Assembly (NCBI GenBank): GCA_020348385.1
Contig: CP070750.1
Span: 1,288,738 to 1,352,737, forward strand
Source of the DNA: Candidatus Aminicenantota bacterium
GTDB taxonomy: Bacteria > Acidobacteriota > Aminicenantia > Aminicenantales > Aminicenantaceae
Length of the DNA: 64,000 nucleotides
Direction: 5' to 3'
Both the position numbers and the translations under genes were made by a program. Every line of letters begins with the position of its first letter. The first letter of the stretch is position 1. A model generated the notes under the pieces. It did no database searches. It was not told where the DNA came from and saw only the letters and a list, made by a program, of their open reading frames with translations. Shown one piece after another: positions 24,875 to 34,308 of this stretch.

Positions 24875-25621
24875 ATGATACGTATTGTTGATCTGCATAA
24901 ATCTTTTGGAGGAAAAAAGGTCCTTCAAGGCATAAACTTGGAGGTCGACAGAGGTGAAATTTTGGTCATAATAGGGCAAAGCGGTTCTGGGAAAAGCATT
25001 TTGATCAAACACTTGATCGGCCTCATCATGCCGGATAAGGGAGAGATTTATGTAGATGGCGTGGAGACCACTCGCTTAAGTGAAGAGGATCGTTACAAAG
25101 TCCGACGCAAGTTTGCCATGCTTTTCCAGGGAGCAGCCCTCTTCGATTCATTGACGGTTTTGCAGAATGTCAGCTTTGGACTGGATAGGTACACGGATCA
25201 TTCCCAGGAAAAAAAGACGGCGTTGGCCCGAAAGGCTCTTAGTCGTGTGGGCTTGAGAGGAATTGAAAACCTGATGCCTTTTGAATTGAGCGGAGGGATG
25301 AGGAAAAGGGTCGGCCTTGCTAGGGCGATCGCCTATGATCCCGAAATCATCCTGTATGATGAACCATCGACCGGTATCGATCCGATAAGAGCGGATGCCA
25401 TAAATGATTTAATCATTCAGATGAAAAATGACCTAAAGGTAACGTCTATCGTTATCACGCATGACATAGTCAGCACGTACAAGGTGGCGGACCGAGTTGC
25501 CATGCTCTATCAAGGAAAGATCATCGCCACCGGGCCACCTGATGAGATCCGGGAATCCAAAAATCCTATCATCCGACAGTTTATCACCGGGGCAGCTGAA
25601 GGACCGATAGAAAACTGGTAG
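24875..25621 (+). CDS. mlaF: Mla-type phospholipid ABC transporter ATPase
   Basis: 248 residues. Walker A IGQSGSGKSILIKHL (about 36-50), Q-loop MLFQGAALFD, signature ELSGGMRKRVGLARA, Walker B IILYDEPSTGID and the switch His in THDI. LSGGM with the DPI/RAD stretch is typical of the MlaF/Mkl branch. ATG 24875 is 3 nt after mlaE; a GTG at 24869, two codons earlier, is possible. It powers the permease above, with the MCE protein downstream as the lipid carrier. Confidence 0.95.
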   Translation: MIRIVDLHKSFGGKKVLQGINLEVDRGEILVIIGQSGSGKSILIKHLIGLIMPDKGEIYVDGVETTRLSEEDRYKVRRKFAMLFQGAALFDSLTVLQNVSFGLDRYTDHSQEKKTALARKALSRVGLRGIENLMPFELSGGMRKRVGLARAIAYDPEIILYDEPSTGIDPIRADAINDLIIQMKNDLKVTSIVITHDIVSTYKVADRVAMLYQGKIIATGPPDEIRESKNPIIRQFITGAAEGPIENW

Positions 25622-25655
25622 CTTATTAATAAAACTTTACATAAGAGAAATTTAA

Positions 25656-27029
25656 ATGGGAATATTCAAAAAAGGGAAAAAGGAAGAAACGGGGCCTCTC
25701 GATGAAAGCAAGCGTGCAGGTTTGCGACAGGAAATAAAGATCGGGCTATTCCTATCAATTGGCCTGATCATTCTTGCGGTGTTTATTTTTGTGGTGGGGG
25801 ATATCAGCACTATGTTCGAAAAAAAAGGGTATACTCTGTATACCTATTTTGATTCGGTGGCCGGCTTGGAAAGAAAGACCGTGGTTCGCATGGCTGGTGT
25901 GAAAGTGGGGGCTGTCGAGGCCATAACCCTCAAGGGGAGCAAGGCGGAAGTAGCCATGGACATACAACCGGATATCGAGATCAGCCGGGATTCTAGAGCC
26001 ACCCTGGCCTCCCTTGGGCTTTTAGGAGAAAAGTATATCGAAATAACACCAGGCATAGAAGAGGAGGTCGTACAACCTGGAGGAACGATCGGAAGCCTTC
26101 CTCCTGTTAGTTTTGATCAGCTGGGAATAATCCTCTCTTCTGTCGGTGATGACATCAAAAGCACGAGCAGAGCCATGAGAGAATTGTTGGGGGAGGGTGA
26201 AGCTCGCGTGAATATCAAGGAAATTCTCCAAAACCTTTCCATGGTATCAGCAGAGCTGAAGGAATTTATCGGGGAAAGCAGGCCCCACCTCACCCAGAGC
26301 CTGGATAAGGCATCATTGGCGATAGATACCTTTGATCAGAATGTCCATTCTATTTCAGAAAATCTGGACGAGCTCATTCTTCTTCTTAAGGATACGGTTG
26401 AGGAAAACAGGGATAGCCTGAAAGGAAATTTGGAAGGAATCAAGGAATTGATATCCAAGATGGAAGAGGCTTTAAAAACCCTGAATGAGTCCTTGGAAAA
26501 GATCAATAAAGGGGAAGGCACACTGGGAAAATTAATCGAGGACCCAAGTTTATACGAAAAGACAGAGAGCATAGTAAACAAAGCGCAAGATATTGTTTCC
26601 CCGTTTTCTGGTGTGCAAACGGACCTGGGATTGAGGGCTGAATATTTTGCCAAGAGCGAATTGTTCAGAGGAATCCTTTCTCTTGGGTTTTGGCCAACGT
26701 CCGACAAGTTTTTGTTAGCCCAAATCGTAAGCGATCCCTGGCAGGACAAATTCACCTATTCTGCTCAAGGGGGAATCCGCTGGGGTGTTTTTGCTCCTCG
26801 AGCAGGGATTTTGGAATCAAAATTCGGTGTTGGGTTGGATTTGTATACGTTTAAGGATAGGGTGATATTCACGCTCGAGGGCTTTGATTTCAACCGTAAT
26901 CCTCGCCCTCGCTTTCGGGTCTGGACAAGCTTCATAGCCTCCAAATATGTTCACATCCTTTTGGGATGGGATGATTTCGCGCTGTCGGAAAATAGAGAGT
27001 TTTATCTGGGAATGAGGTTCGGATTTTAA
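25656..27029 (+). CDS. MCE-domain lipid transport protein with barrel-like C-terminus
   Basis: 457 residues, longer than E. coli MlaD (~180). One membrane anchor at about 28-50 (IGLFLSIGLIILAVFIFVVG), then an MCE domain (about 58-150: YFDSVAGLERKTVVRMAGVKVG, ISRDSRATLASLGLLGEKYIEI). A long coiled-coil-like stretch (about 170-310) follows. The last ~140 residues alternate aromatic strands and end GMRFGF, as in outer-membrane barrel proteins. The layout suggests a single chain spanning from inner to outer membrane. Its stop overlaps the radA start (TAATG). Confidence 0.88.
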   Translation: MGIFKKGKKEETGPLDESKRAGLRQEIKIGLFLSIGLIILAVFIFVVGDISTMFEKKGYTLYTYFDSVAGLERKTVVRMAGVKVGAVEAITLKGSKAEVAMDIQPDIEISRDSRATLASLGLLGEKYIEITPGIEEEVVQPGGTIGSLPPVSFDQLGIILSSVGDDIKSTSRAMRELLGEGEARVNIKEILQNLSMVSAELKEFIGESRPHLTQSLDKASLAIDTFDQNVHSISENLDELILLLKDTVEENRDSLKGNLEGIKELISKMEEALKTLNESLEKINKGEGTLGKLIEDPSLYEKTESIVNKAQDIVSPFSGVQTDLGLRAEYFAKSELFRGILSLGFWPTSDKFLLAQIVSDPWQDKFTYSAQGGIRWGVFAPRAGILESKFGVGLDLYTFKDRVIFTLEGFDFNRNPRPRFRVWTSFIASKYVHILLGWDDFALSENREFYLGMRFGF

Positions 27030-28384
27030 TGAAGAATAAAACAGTCTTTATCTGCCAACATTGCGGGGCCCATTCGCCCAAATGGCTTGGCCGGTGTCCC
27101 GGTTGCGGGGAGTGGAATTCTTTTATCGAGGAGGTTGCAGAGGAATCCCAAGCGGAATATTCCTTTGTCCCAACGGAGCCACTTCTTTATAAAGATGTCA
27201 AAGGGGCGGAAAAGAAGAGGGCAGAAACGGGCATCAAAGAGCTCGACCGTGTTATGGGAGGGGGTGTTGTCCTGGGTTCGCTGGTTCTGATCGGCGGGGA
27301 GCCGGGAATAGGCAAGTCCACCCTGCTTCTCCAAGTGAGTCGAGATTTTTGTCTAAAAGGGGAAAAAGTGCTGTACGTTTCCGGAGAGGAATCCCTGGAA
27401 CAGATCAAGCTGCGAGGGGAGCGTCTCGGCGTTTCAAACGGCGACCTGTATCTGTTGGCAGAGACGAATCTTGAGAGGATCATTTCCCAGGCTGAAAAAC
27501 TGAAACCACAAATATTTGTGATGGATTCAGTCCAGACCATCTATTCGGCGAAGCTCTCTTCAAGCCCAGGGACGATCAGCCAAGTGAGGGAAGTTACCAA
27601 CCAGGTTTTTCGGTTTGCAAAGAAAAACCAAATTTCCAGTTTCTTGATTGGACATATAACCAAAGAAGGATCTCTGGCCGGTCCCAAATCGCTGGAACAC
27701 ATGGTGGATGTGGTGCTCTATTTTGAGGGAGAACGGGACCATAGCCACAGGGTGTTGCGGGCGCTGAAGAACAGGTATGGCCCCATATCTGAACTTGCCA
27801 TTTTTGAAATGGAGACCAGCGGGCTTCAAGCCATTTCCAATCCATCGGCCTTTTTCCTGAAAGAAAGACCCAAGGATGAGACCGGCAGTGTGGTGGTCTG
27901 CACGATCAAAGGATCACGGCCTCTGTTGGCCGAGATCCAAGCTTTGGTTTCTCCTACCCTGTTTTCTGGGAATCCCAGACGGATGACCATTGGGCTGGAT
28001 CATTTCCGGACTGCCATGTTGTTGGCCGTTATCGAGAGAAAGCTGGGGTTTGGATTTGCCGGAGAAGATATCTATTTGAATGTGGCAGGGGGATTGTCGC
28101 TGGATGAACCGGCGGTGGATTTGGCCGCCATCATGGCTGTTGTCTCCTGCTTGAAAAACAAAGCCATTCCTTCGGATTTTGCCTTGTTCGGTGAAGTTGG
28201 GTTGAGTGGAGAAGTTCGCTCTGTCAACCAACCTTTAGCCAGGATCAAAGAAGCCCTTTCCTTGGGCTTTAAAACGATCGTCCTTCCCAAAGGAAATCTC
28301 TCTCAGTTGGAGAAAGAGAACATCGCGGATGTGGATTTGGCTGGAGTGGGTAATATTAAAGAAGCATTGGGTATTATATTTTAA
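27029..28384 (+). CDS. radA: DNA repair protein RadA
   Basis: RecA-like branch-migration helicase. 451 residues: zinc finger CQHCGAHSPKWLGRCPGCG (about 7-25), Walker A GGEPGIGKSTLLLQ (about 90-103), the family KNRYG motif at about 250, and a Lon-protease-like C-terminal domain (YLNVAGGLSLDEPAVDLA). The catalytic Lon serine is not needed in RadA. It overlaps the MCE gene by one base. Confidence 0.96.
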   Translation: MKNKTVFICQHCGAHSPKWLGRCPGCGEWNSFIEEVAEESQAEYSFVPTEPLLYKDVKGAEKKRAETGIKELDRVMGGGVVLGSLVLIGGEPGIGKSTLLLQVSRDFCLKGEKVLYVSGEESLEQIKLRGERLGVSNGDLYLLAETNLERIISQAEKLKPQIFVMDSVQTIYSAKLSSSPGTISQVREVTNQVFRFAKKNQISSFLIGHITKEGSLAGPKSLEHMVDVVLYFEGERDHSHRVLRALKNRYGPISELAIFEMETSGLQAISNPSAFFLKERPKDETGSVVVCTIKGSRPLLAEIQALVSPTLFSGNPRRMTIGLDHFRTAMLLAVIERKLGFGFAGEDIYLNVAGGLSLDEPAVDLAAIMAVVSCLKNKAIPSDFALFGEVGLSGEVRSVNQPLARIKEALSLGFKTIVLPKGNLSQLEKENIADVDLAGVGNIKEALGIIF

Positions 28385-28407
28385 TATTTATCATATAGGT
28401 TAATAAC

Positions 28408-29400
28408 ATGAGTGTCTTAATATTTCGTTTATTTATTGTCGCCATAATATCTGCTGCGGGATATTTCTTCCCGCCCTTTCAAATTTCCCCCTATTATGGC
28501 TTTCTAGCGGGTTTTCTTTTGAGTGTTCTTTTCATTTATCTGGAGACTCGGATCAGAAAGAGTCAGTTCAAGGTCATATGGAGCAGCACTCTCGGAACTT
28601 TTGCCGGCGTGTTGATCGGCTGGGGGCTGGGAGTCATCTACCAGAACATAACAGAGGAAGATTCGACCTCAACGTTTATCAAGGTTTTTTTCCTTGTCAT
28701 TATGCCCTACATCGGATTTTTGGTCGGTACACGTAAACATGAATGGCTCGATCCTACCTATCTAAACCGGTTTTTTAGAGAGGAAAAGACCGGAAAGAGT
28801 TTCAAGATTCTCGATACGAGTGTGATCATCGATGGCCGGATCTCCGATATTTGCGACACAGCATTCATTGATGGCGATTTGATCGTTCCCCAATTTATCC
28901 TCAAAGAACTGCAGCTTGTGGCAGATTCTGCCGATAGCGTCAAGAGGCAGAGAGGAAGACGCGGCCTGGATGTTTTGGACCAGCTCCAAAAATCTTCCAG
29001 GGTTTCCGTCGTGATTTCCGAATTGGATTTTCCTGATATTCAGGATGTGGATTCCAAGTTGATCGAATTGGCCAAACACATGGATGCAAAAATCGTCACC
29101 AATGATTTTAACCTGAATAAGATCGCCCAACTCCAAGGTGTCGCAGTCCTTAACATCAACGAGCTGGCCAATGCTTTGAAACCGGTTGTGCTTCCAGGCG
29201 AGATGATCAATGTGTTTATCCTTAAAGAAGGGAAAGAGAAGGATCAAGGTGTGGCTTATTTGGATGACGGAACCATGGTTGTCGTCGACAACTCCCGTAA
29301 GATGATCGGACAAAATGTCGAGATCACCGTGACCTCTGTTCTCCAGACCACCGTGGGAAAAATGATCTTTGGCCGTTATAACCAAGAAGAATCGGAATGA
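28408..29400 (+). CDS. Membrane PIN/TRAM domain protein (YacL-like)
   Basis: 330 residues. Four hydrophobic segments in the first ~110 residues, then a PIN nuclease domain (about 130-245) with acidic positions in ILDTSVIIDGRISD, FILKELQLVADS and KIVTNDFNLNKIAQ, and a TRAM RNA-binding domain (about 265-325). It resembles B. subtilis YacL, which sits at the same place between radA and ispD. The RNA target is unknown. Its last four bases overlap the ispD start. Confidence 0.92.
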   Translation: MSVLIFRLFIVAIISAAGYFFPPFQISPYYGFLAGFLLSVLFIYLETRIRKSQFKVIWSSTLGTFAGVLIGWGLGVIYQNITEEDSTSTFIKVFFLVIMPYIGFLVGTRKHEWLDPTYLNRFFREEKTGKSFKILDTSVIIDGRISDICDTAFIDGDLIVPQFILKELQLVADSADSVKRQRGRRGLDVLDQLQKSSRVSVVISELDFPDIQDVDSKLIELAKHMDAKIVTNDFNLNKIAQLQGVAVLNINELANALKPVVLPGEMINVFILKEGKEKDQGVAYLDDGTMVVVDNSRKMIGQNVEITVTSVLQTTVGKMIFGRYNQEESE

Positions 29401-30062
29401 AAAAGGTTTCGGTAATCATCGTTGCCGCCGGCGAAGGAAAACGATTTGGTTCGGCCAAACAGTTCGCTCTTTTGAAGGGAAAAACAGTCTTGGACTGGAG
29501 CTTGGAAAAATTTGAAGAACATGGAACGATCGACAGCATTATCCTTGTGCTTGGACGTGACCGGTCGGGGGACGAGTACCTTGCCAAGTACTCAAAAATC
29601 ACCGCTATTGCGAATGGAGGAGAAAAAAGGCAGGATTCTGTTTACTCGGGATTATGCTGTGTGGATGCACAGGAGACCGGGATCATCCTCGTCCACGATG
29701 GTGCACGACCTTTGGTCGGGAAGGATCTGATCGCCAGAACAATCAGCACAACAATAGAAAAAGGGGCTGTTATACCGGTTCTTCCTCTAGAAGATACGGT
29801 CAAACGTGTGGAGGGACAAAAAATCCTACAGACAGAAGATAGAAGACAGCTTTTCAGGGGGCAAACACCGCAGGGCTTCTCCTGTTCATTGCTCAAGGAA
29901 GCTTTTTCTCATGCCCTTCGTGATAAATTTGAGGGAACGGATGAGGCCGTTCTTGTGGAAAGGCTCGGAAAAGAGGTTTTTGTTATCCCCGGCGATCGGA
30001 GGAACATCAAAATAACGACGGCGGAAGACATGAAAATTGCGGAGGCGTTGATTGAGGATTAA
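29397..30062 (+). CDS. ispD: 2-C-methyl-D-erythritol 4-phosphate cytidylyltransferase
   Basis: Couples CTP to methylerythritol phosphate in the non-mevalonate pathway. 221 residues with the nucleotide loop IVAAGEGKRFGSAKQF at the start, GGEKRQDSVYSGL, ILVHDGARPLV, and TDEAVLVERLG near the end. It overlaps the PIN gene by ATGA. Its 3' end carries the ribosome-binding site for ispF. Confidence 0.96.
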   Translation: MKKVSVIIVAAGEGKRFGSAKQFALLKGKTVLDWSLEKFEEHGTIDSIILVLGRDRSGDEYLAKYSKITAIANGGEKRQDSVYSGLCCVDAQETGIILVHDGARPLVGKDLIARTISTTIEKGAVIPVLPLEDTVKRVEGQKILQTEDRRQLFRGQTPQGFSCSLLKEAFSHALRDKFEGTDEAVLVERLGKEVFVIPGDRRNIKITTAEDMKIAEALIED

Positions 30063-30528
30063 AATTGGGATTGGATATGATATCCACAGGCTTCAGGAGA
30101 ATAGGAAACTCATTCTTGGTGGCGCAGAAATTCCTTTCGCCAAAGGATTGATGGGGCATTCAGACGGAGATTGTTTGATACACGCCATCATCGATGCCCT
30201 GTTGGGAGCCATTGGAGGGGGAGATATCGGGCAGGTCTTTCCGGATACCGACCCCCAATATCGAAACATCCAGAGCACGAGGCTATTGGAAATCATCATG
30301 GAACGGATTCGAGAGAAAAACGGGAGCATCCATCATGTAGACTGCATCGTAATCGCTGAATCCCCCAAGATCGCTCCCCACATCGACAGGATGAAACAGG
30401 TTTTATGTCCCCTTCTGCAAATTCAGACTAACGACCTCGGTATCAAGGCCAAAACCCATGAGGGAATCGGACCAGTCGGACAAGGGGAAGCGATAGCCGC
30501 CTTTGCACAAGCGCTTATTGAATTGTAA
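30052..30528 (+). CDS. ispF: 2-C-methyl-D-erythritol 2,4-cyclodiphosphate synthase
   Basis: Zinc enzyme of the same pathway, forming the cyclic diphosphate. 158 residues with the metal ligands in GIGYDIHRL (Asp, His) and DALLGAIGGGDIG, plus GHSDGDCLIHAI and HEGIGPVGQGEA. The start is TTG 30052, with GGAGG 6 nt upstream inside ispD, giving an 11-nt overlap with it. No ATG or GTG in frame precedes the conserved GYDIH. Confidence 0.95.
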   Translation: MRIKIGIGYDIHRLQENRKLILGGAEIPFAKGLMGHSDGDCLIHAIIDALLGAIGGGDIGQVFPDTDPQYRNIQSTRLLEIIMERIREKNGSIHHVDCIVIAESPKIAPHIDRMKQVLCPLLQIQTNDLGIKAKTHEGIGPVGQGEAIAAFAQALIEL

Positions 30529-30530
30529 AA

Positions 30531-30574
30531 AAAGGCTGCAGTTCCATCCGGACCAGGAAAAAACTACGGCCTTT
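30531..30574 (-). terminator. Hairpin terminator between ispF and the small ORF
   Basis: Arms AAAGGCTGCAGTT (30531-30543) and AACTACGGCCTTT (30562-30574) pair over 13 bp with one G-T wobble and one mismatch. On the - strand it is followed by seven T's (30533-30527), a good terminator for the small ORF. On the + strand only a weak T run follows. Confidence 0.6.
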
Positions 30575-30670
30575 CTAGTTTATAGGAATAGCCTGGAATC
30601 GGAAGCCTTTTCCGACTTGACGACCCCAGATCCTGATGATTTGGCTCATCAGTTTTTTCATCATGAAGAT

Positions 30671-30823
30671 TTATCCTATAATGGGATGAACCGGGGGGTC
30701 TTCCGTGTTCAGTTTCCCGATTTTGACCATCTCCACAGCTGCCGGAGATGTGATCAGGTTAAAACCGAAAAAAGTCAGCAGGACCGCCACAACAAGGATG
30801 ACTGCCTTTGTCTTGAATTTCAT
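30671..30823 (-). CDS. Small secreted or membrane-anchored peptide, 50 residues
   Basis: ATG 30823 with a strong AAGGAGAA 6 nt upstream. The product begins [20 protein letters not shown], a textbook signal or signal-anchor, with a possible cleavage at ITSPAA, and ends in a short, Pro-rich tail ([10 protein letters not shown]). No family is recognised. It has a terminator downstream and an AT-rich divergent region to gltX upstream. A 28-codon ORF that follows it (to 30585) is not counted. Confidence 0.65.
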   Translation of the reverse strand: MKFKTKAVILVVAVLLTFFGFNLITSPAAVEMVKIGKLNTEDPPVHPIIG

Positions 30824-30974
30824 CTGTATTCTCCTTTATCATTATTGTCATTTCGTAACGTCATATATACGTAGACAAAACCAAAAAAGTTGCCTTTTTA
30901 TTCCTAAAAATAATTATTTTTATAGGATTAGTAGGAATATAAGGATTGGAGACATGCTTTTGCCTAATAGGGAT

Positions 30975-31003
30975 TTGGGTTTTTAGACAAAATGTATTAA
31001 TAT
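30975..31003 (+). promoter_or_regulatory. Predicted gltX promoter, leaderless
   Basis: TTGGGT (30975-30980), 17 nt, TAATAT (30998-31003). Transcription would begin around 31010-31012, on the ATG at 31012. No ribosome-binding site precedes gltX, consistent with a leaderless message. Confidence 0.5.
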
Positions 31004-31011
31004 TATCTTCG

Positions 31012-32538
31012 ATGAAAAACATCAGAGTACGGTTTGCCCCCAGTCCTACGGGATTTCTGCATGTGGGAAATGCGCGGACCGCTCTGTTCAATTGGCTGTT
31101 CGCCCGCCAGCAAAAAGGGACCTTTGTCCTGAGAATAGAGGACACGGATATCGAGCGGTCTGCTTTGGAGTATGAGGAGAAACTGAAAGAGGACCTGCTG
31201 TGGCTCGGATTGGATTGGGATGAAGGACCGGATGCGGGGGGGGCTTTTGGCCCGTACAGACAATCTCTCCGTCTGGATATCTACAAAGATTACACACATA
31301 AACTCTTGGATTCGGGGAAAGCTTACCGCTGTTTTTGTACGACGGAAGACTTGGAGACGGAAAGAAAAGAAGCTCAGGCAAAAAGTGGGGTGGCCATCTA
31401 CAGTGGGAAATGCGCTAATATTTCCGCGACAGAAGCCCTCCAGCGGATTCAAGATGGAGAAAAAGCCTCCGTAAGGTTGCGTACTCCGGGTCGAGGAGCA
31501 CTGGCCTTCCCAGATCTTGTGAGAGGGGAGCTCAAGTTTGATTTGAGCTTGATCGGAGACCCGATCATTGTCCGGTCCACTGGGCATCCGGCCTATAATT
31601 TTGCTGTTGTAGTAGATGATTCCCTGATGGAAATAACCCACGTGATAAGGGGAGAAGATCATATTTCCAACACGCCTCGCCAGATTCTCGTTTACCAGGC
31701 TTTATCTTTGGTCCCACCTCATTTTGCTCACCTTTCGATGGTGATGGGTAGGGATGGAACACGGTTGAGCAAACGCCATGGGGCCACAGCCGTTGACCAG
31801 TTCCAGAAGGACGGAGTGCTCTCTCCGGCTCTTTTCAATTATCTGGCTCTGTTGGGGTGGGCTCCCCCTGAGGATCAGGAGGTCTTATCCCCCGAGGAAA
31901 TGATAGGGCTTTTCGATTTGAAAAAGGTAAGCCGGTCAGCCGCCATTTTTGATTATGATAAACTCTATTGGATCAATCGGCAACATACCAAAACCTTGTC
32001 TGTGCGGCAAATGGCAGAGATGGCCTTTCCTCATATGAAATCGGCCGAACTTTTACCGGATATAATGACAGAAGCCCATTGGGATTGGCTGGAAAAGGTG
32101 ATGGAAGTATTCATCGAACGCGTGGACCGATTCGCGGATTTCCCCTTACAAGTGGACTCGTTGTTCCGATACTCTCCTGTGGAGATGGACGAGGAAACGA
32201 AAAAGGAAATGGAAGGCGATTGTGCATCCCGGGTCGTTAGCCTGTTCGGGCAAAAGATCGCAAACATCGAACATTTCGACTATGCACAATTTGTAACCAT
32301 CACGCAGGAAATAAAGCAGGATACGGGCTGCAAAGGGAAAGACCTTTACCACCCTCTGCGCATTGCACTCACGACGCGAAGTTCAGGCTTGGATTTGGAC
32401 AAATTCATACCGCTTGTGGAGGAGGGAGCCAGATTGGATCTGCCCCGGTCCCTGAAAAATTGTTGCCAGCGGATTTATGAAATGTTGGGCTATTTACAGC
32501 AGCGCGGATCGATACAGAACGAGGAGACCGAGTCATGA
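31012..32538 (+). CDS. gltX: Glutamyl-tRNA synthetase
   Basis: 508 residues. Class I signatures: [20 protein letters not shown] (HIGH-equivalent HVGN, about 8-27) and [10 protein letters not shown] (KMSKS-equivalent, about 240). ATG 31012 is chosen over the longer frame from 30946 because homologues begin right at [10 protein letters not shown]. No ribosome-binding site is visible. glnS starts within its stop (ATGA). Together they charge tRNA-Glu and tRNA-Gln separately. Confidence 0.96.
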   Translation: MKNIRVRFAPSPTGFLHVGNARTALFNWLFARQQKGTFVLRIEDTDIERSALEYEEKLKEDLLWLGLDWDEGPDAGGAFGPYRQSLRLDIYKDYTHKLLDSGKAYRCFCTTEDLETERKEAQAKSGVAIYSGKCANISATEALQRIQDGEKASVRLRTPGRGALAFPDLVRGELKFDLSLIGDPIIVRSTGHPAYNFAVVVDDSLMEITHVIRGEDHISNTPRQILVYQALSLVPPHFAHLSMVMGRDGTRLSKRHGATAVDQFQKDGVLSPALFNYLALLGWAPPEDQEVLSPEEMIGLFDLKKVSRSAAIFDYDKLYWINRQHTKTLSVRQMAEMAFPHMKSAELLPDIMTEAHWDWLEKVMEVFIERVDRFADFPLQVDSLFRYSPVEMDEETKKEMEGDCASRVVSLFGQKIANIEHFDYAQFVTITQEIKQDTGCKGKDLYHPLRIALTTRSSGLDLDKFIPLVEEGARLDLPRSLKNCCQRIYEMLGYLQQRGSIQNEETES

Positions 32539-34250
32539 AGAACGATCAGAATGACAGCAAGCTAGCTATTATCAAAGACTTCATCCGGGCTATCATCGAC
32601 CAGGACTTGGAGGCGAACAAAAACCAGGGGCGAGTCCATACCCGTTTTCCTCCTGAACCGAATGGTTATCTTCATATCGGGCATGCCAAGTCCATCTGCT
32701 TGAACTTCGGTCTTGCTGCCGAGTATCGAGGACTTTGTAATCTGCGGTTCGATGACACCAATCCTATCAAAGAAGAAATGGAATACGTGGAGTCCATCAA
32801 ACAGGACATCCGTTGGCTCGGGTTCGATTGGGAAGATCGTCTTTTTTTCGCCTCTGATTATTTTGAGACACTGTATGCCTATGCCGTGCAACTTGTTCGG
32901 AAGGGCAAAGCCTATGTTTGCGACCTGAGTGCGGATGAAATCCGGGAATACAGGGGGACGCTGACAGAACCTGGAAAAAACAGCCCTTATCGGGATAGAT
33001 CAGTCGAGGAGAATGGGGATCTTCTGGAGCGCATGCGCAACGGGGAATTCCCGGATGGTTCCCGGACTCTTCGTGCAAAGATCGATATGGCCTCTCCGAA
33101 CTTGAACATGCGGGACCCAGTGATGTACCGGATCCTCCGGGCAACGCATCACAGGACCGGTGATGAATGGTGCCTCTATCCCACCTACGATTGGGCCCAT
33201 GGGCAGTCCGATTCCATCGAGGGGATTACCCATTCTATCTGCACCCTAGAATTTGAGGACCATCGTCCTTTGTATAATTGGTTCCTCGAACAGTTGGCGG
33301 TGCATCATCCCCAACAGATCGAATTTGCCCGCCTCAATCTTACCTACACGGTGATGAGCAAACGGAAACTCTTGCAACTGGTTGAGGAGGGTCATGTGAG
33401 CGGTTGGGATGATCCCCGGATGCCGACCATATCGGGTCTGCGAAAACGAGGATATACGCCAGAATCCATCAGGAATTTTTGCGACCGTATTGGTTTAGCC
33501 AAAAGAGAAAGCACGGTGGACATCGCTCTGCTGGAGCACTGTTTGCGAGAGGACCTGAACAAAAATGCCCCGCGGGTGATGGCGGTATTACGGCCTTTAC
33601 GAGTGATCATCGATAACTATCCTGAGAGCCAGGTCGAGATGCTGGATGCAGAAAACAATCCCGAGGACCCGAGCGCAGGAAGTCGGAAGATCCCGTTTTG
33701 CCACGAACTGTATATCGAACAGGATGATTTCCGGGAAGATCCGCCGAAAAAGTTTTTCCGCCTGGCTCCTGGCCGAGAAGTTCGTCTAAAACATGCCTAT
33801 TACATAAAATGTGAGAAGGTGATAAAAGATTCTCAAACAGGGGAGATTGTCCGGCTTCATTGCACCTATGATCCGGAAACGAAGGGAGGCTGGTCAAAGG
33901 ATGGCCGGATGGTCAGGGGAACCCTCCATTGGGTTTCTGTGCCTCAGGCAATCCCGGCTGAAGTCCGGCTTTATGATCATCTGTTTTTAAGAGAAGATCC
34001 GACTGATGAAGAAGGGGGAGATTGGCTCACCGCCCTGAATCCCAAATCCCTGGAGATTTTGCACCCCTGCCAGGTCGAGCCGAGCCTTGCCGATGCAAAA
34101 CCGGGAGATCGGTATCAATTCTTGAGAAAGGGGTATTTTTGCAAGGATTCCGGAGATTCTTCACCGGGAAAACCTGTGTTCAACCGGACTGCAACCCTTC
34201 GAGACACTTGGGCCAGAATCGAAAAGGCCCAAAAGAAAAAATCTTCATAG
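32535..34250 (+). CDS. glnS: Glutaminyl-tRNA synthetase
   Basis: 571 residues. Class I motifs [20 protein letters not shown] (about 38-57) and the KMSKS variant [11 protein letters not shown] (about 273). The C-terminal half has the beta-barrel anticodon domain ([15 protein letters not shown]). Its presence means glutamine can be charged directly, without the GatCAB amidation route, and the cognate tRNA-Gln is in the window. It overlaps gltX by 4 nt. Confidence 0.96.
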   Translation: MKNDQNDSKLAIIKDFIRAIIDQDLEANKNQGRVHTRFPPEPNGYLHIGHAKSICLNFGLAAEYRGLCNLRFDDTNPIKEEMEYVESIKQDIRWLGFDWEDRLFFASDYFETLYAYAVQLVRKGKAYVCDLSADEIREYRGTLTEPGKNSPYRDRSVEENGDLLERMRNGEFPDGSRTLRAKIDMASPNLNMRDPVMYRILRATHHRTGDEWCLYPTYDWAHGQSDSIEGITHSICTLEFEDHRPLYNWFLEQLAVHHPQQIEFARLNLTYTVMSKRKLLQLVEEGHVSGWDDPRMPTISGLRKRGYTPESIRNFCDRIGLAKRESTVDIALLEHCLREDLNKNAPRVMAVLRPLRVIIDNYPESQVEMLDAENNPEDPSAGSRKIPFCHELYIEQDDFREDPPKKFFRLAPGREVRLKHAYYIKCEKVIKDSQTGEIVRLHCTYDPETKGGWSKDGRMVRGTLHWVSVPQAIPAEVRLYDHLFLREDPTDEEGGDWLTALNPKSLEILHPCQVEPSLADAKPGDRYQFLRKGYFCKDSGDSSPGKPVFNRTATLRDTWARIEKAQKKKSS

Positions 34251-34308
34251 GACATCAAAGGGGGAAGGGATTCAAGAGAAGGAAAAAATTAGCCGCCTCA
34301 ATTCTCTG

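Noticed and set aside
30586-30672. 28-codon open frame following the small secreted peptide
   Set aside because: Weak start context, no homology or signal; too short to support.
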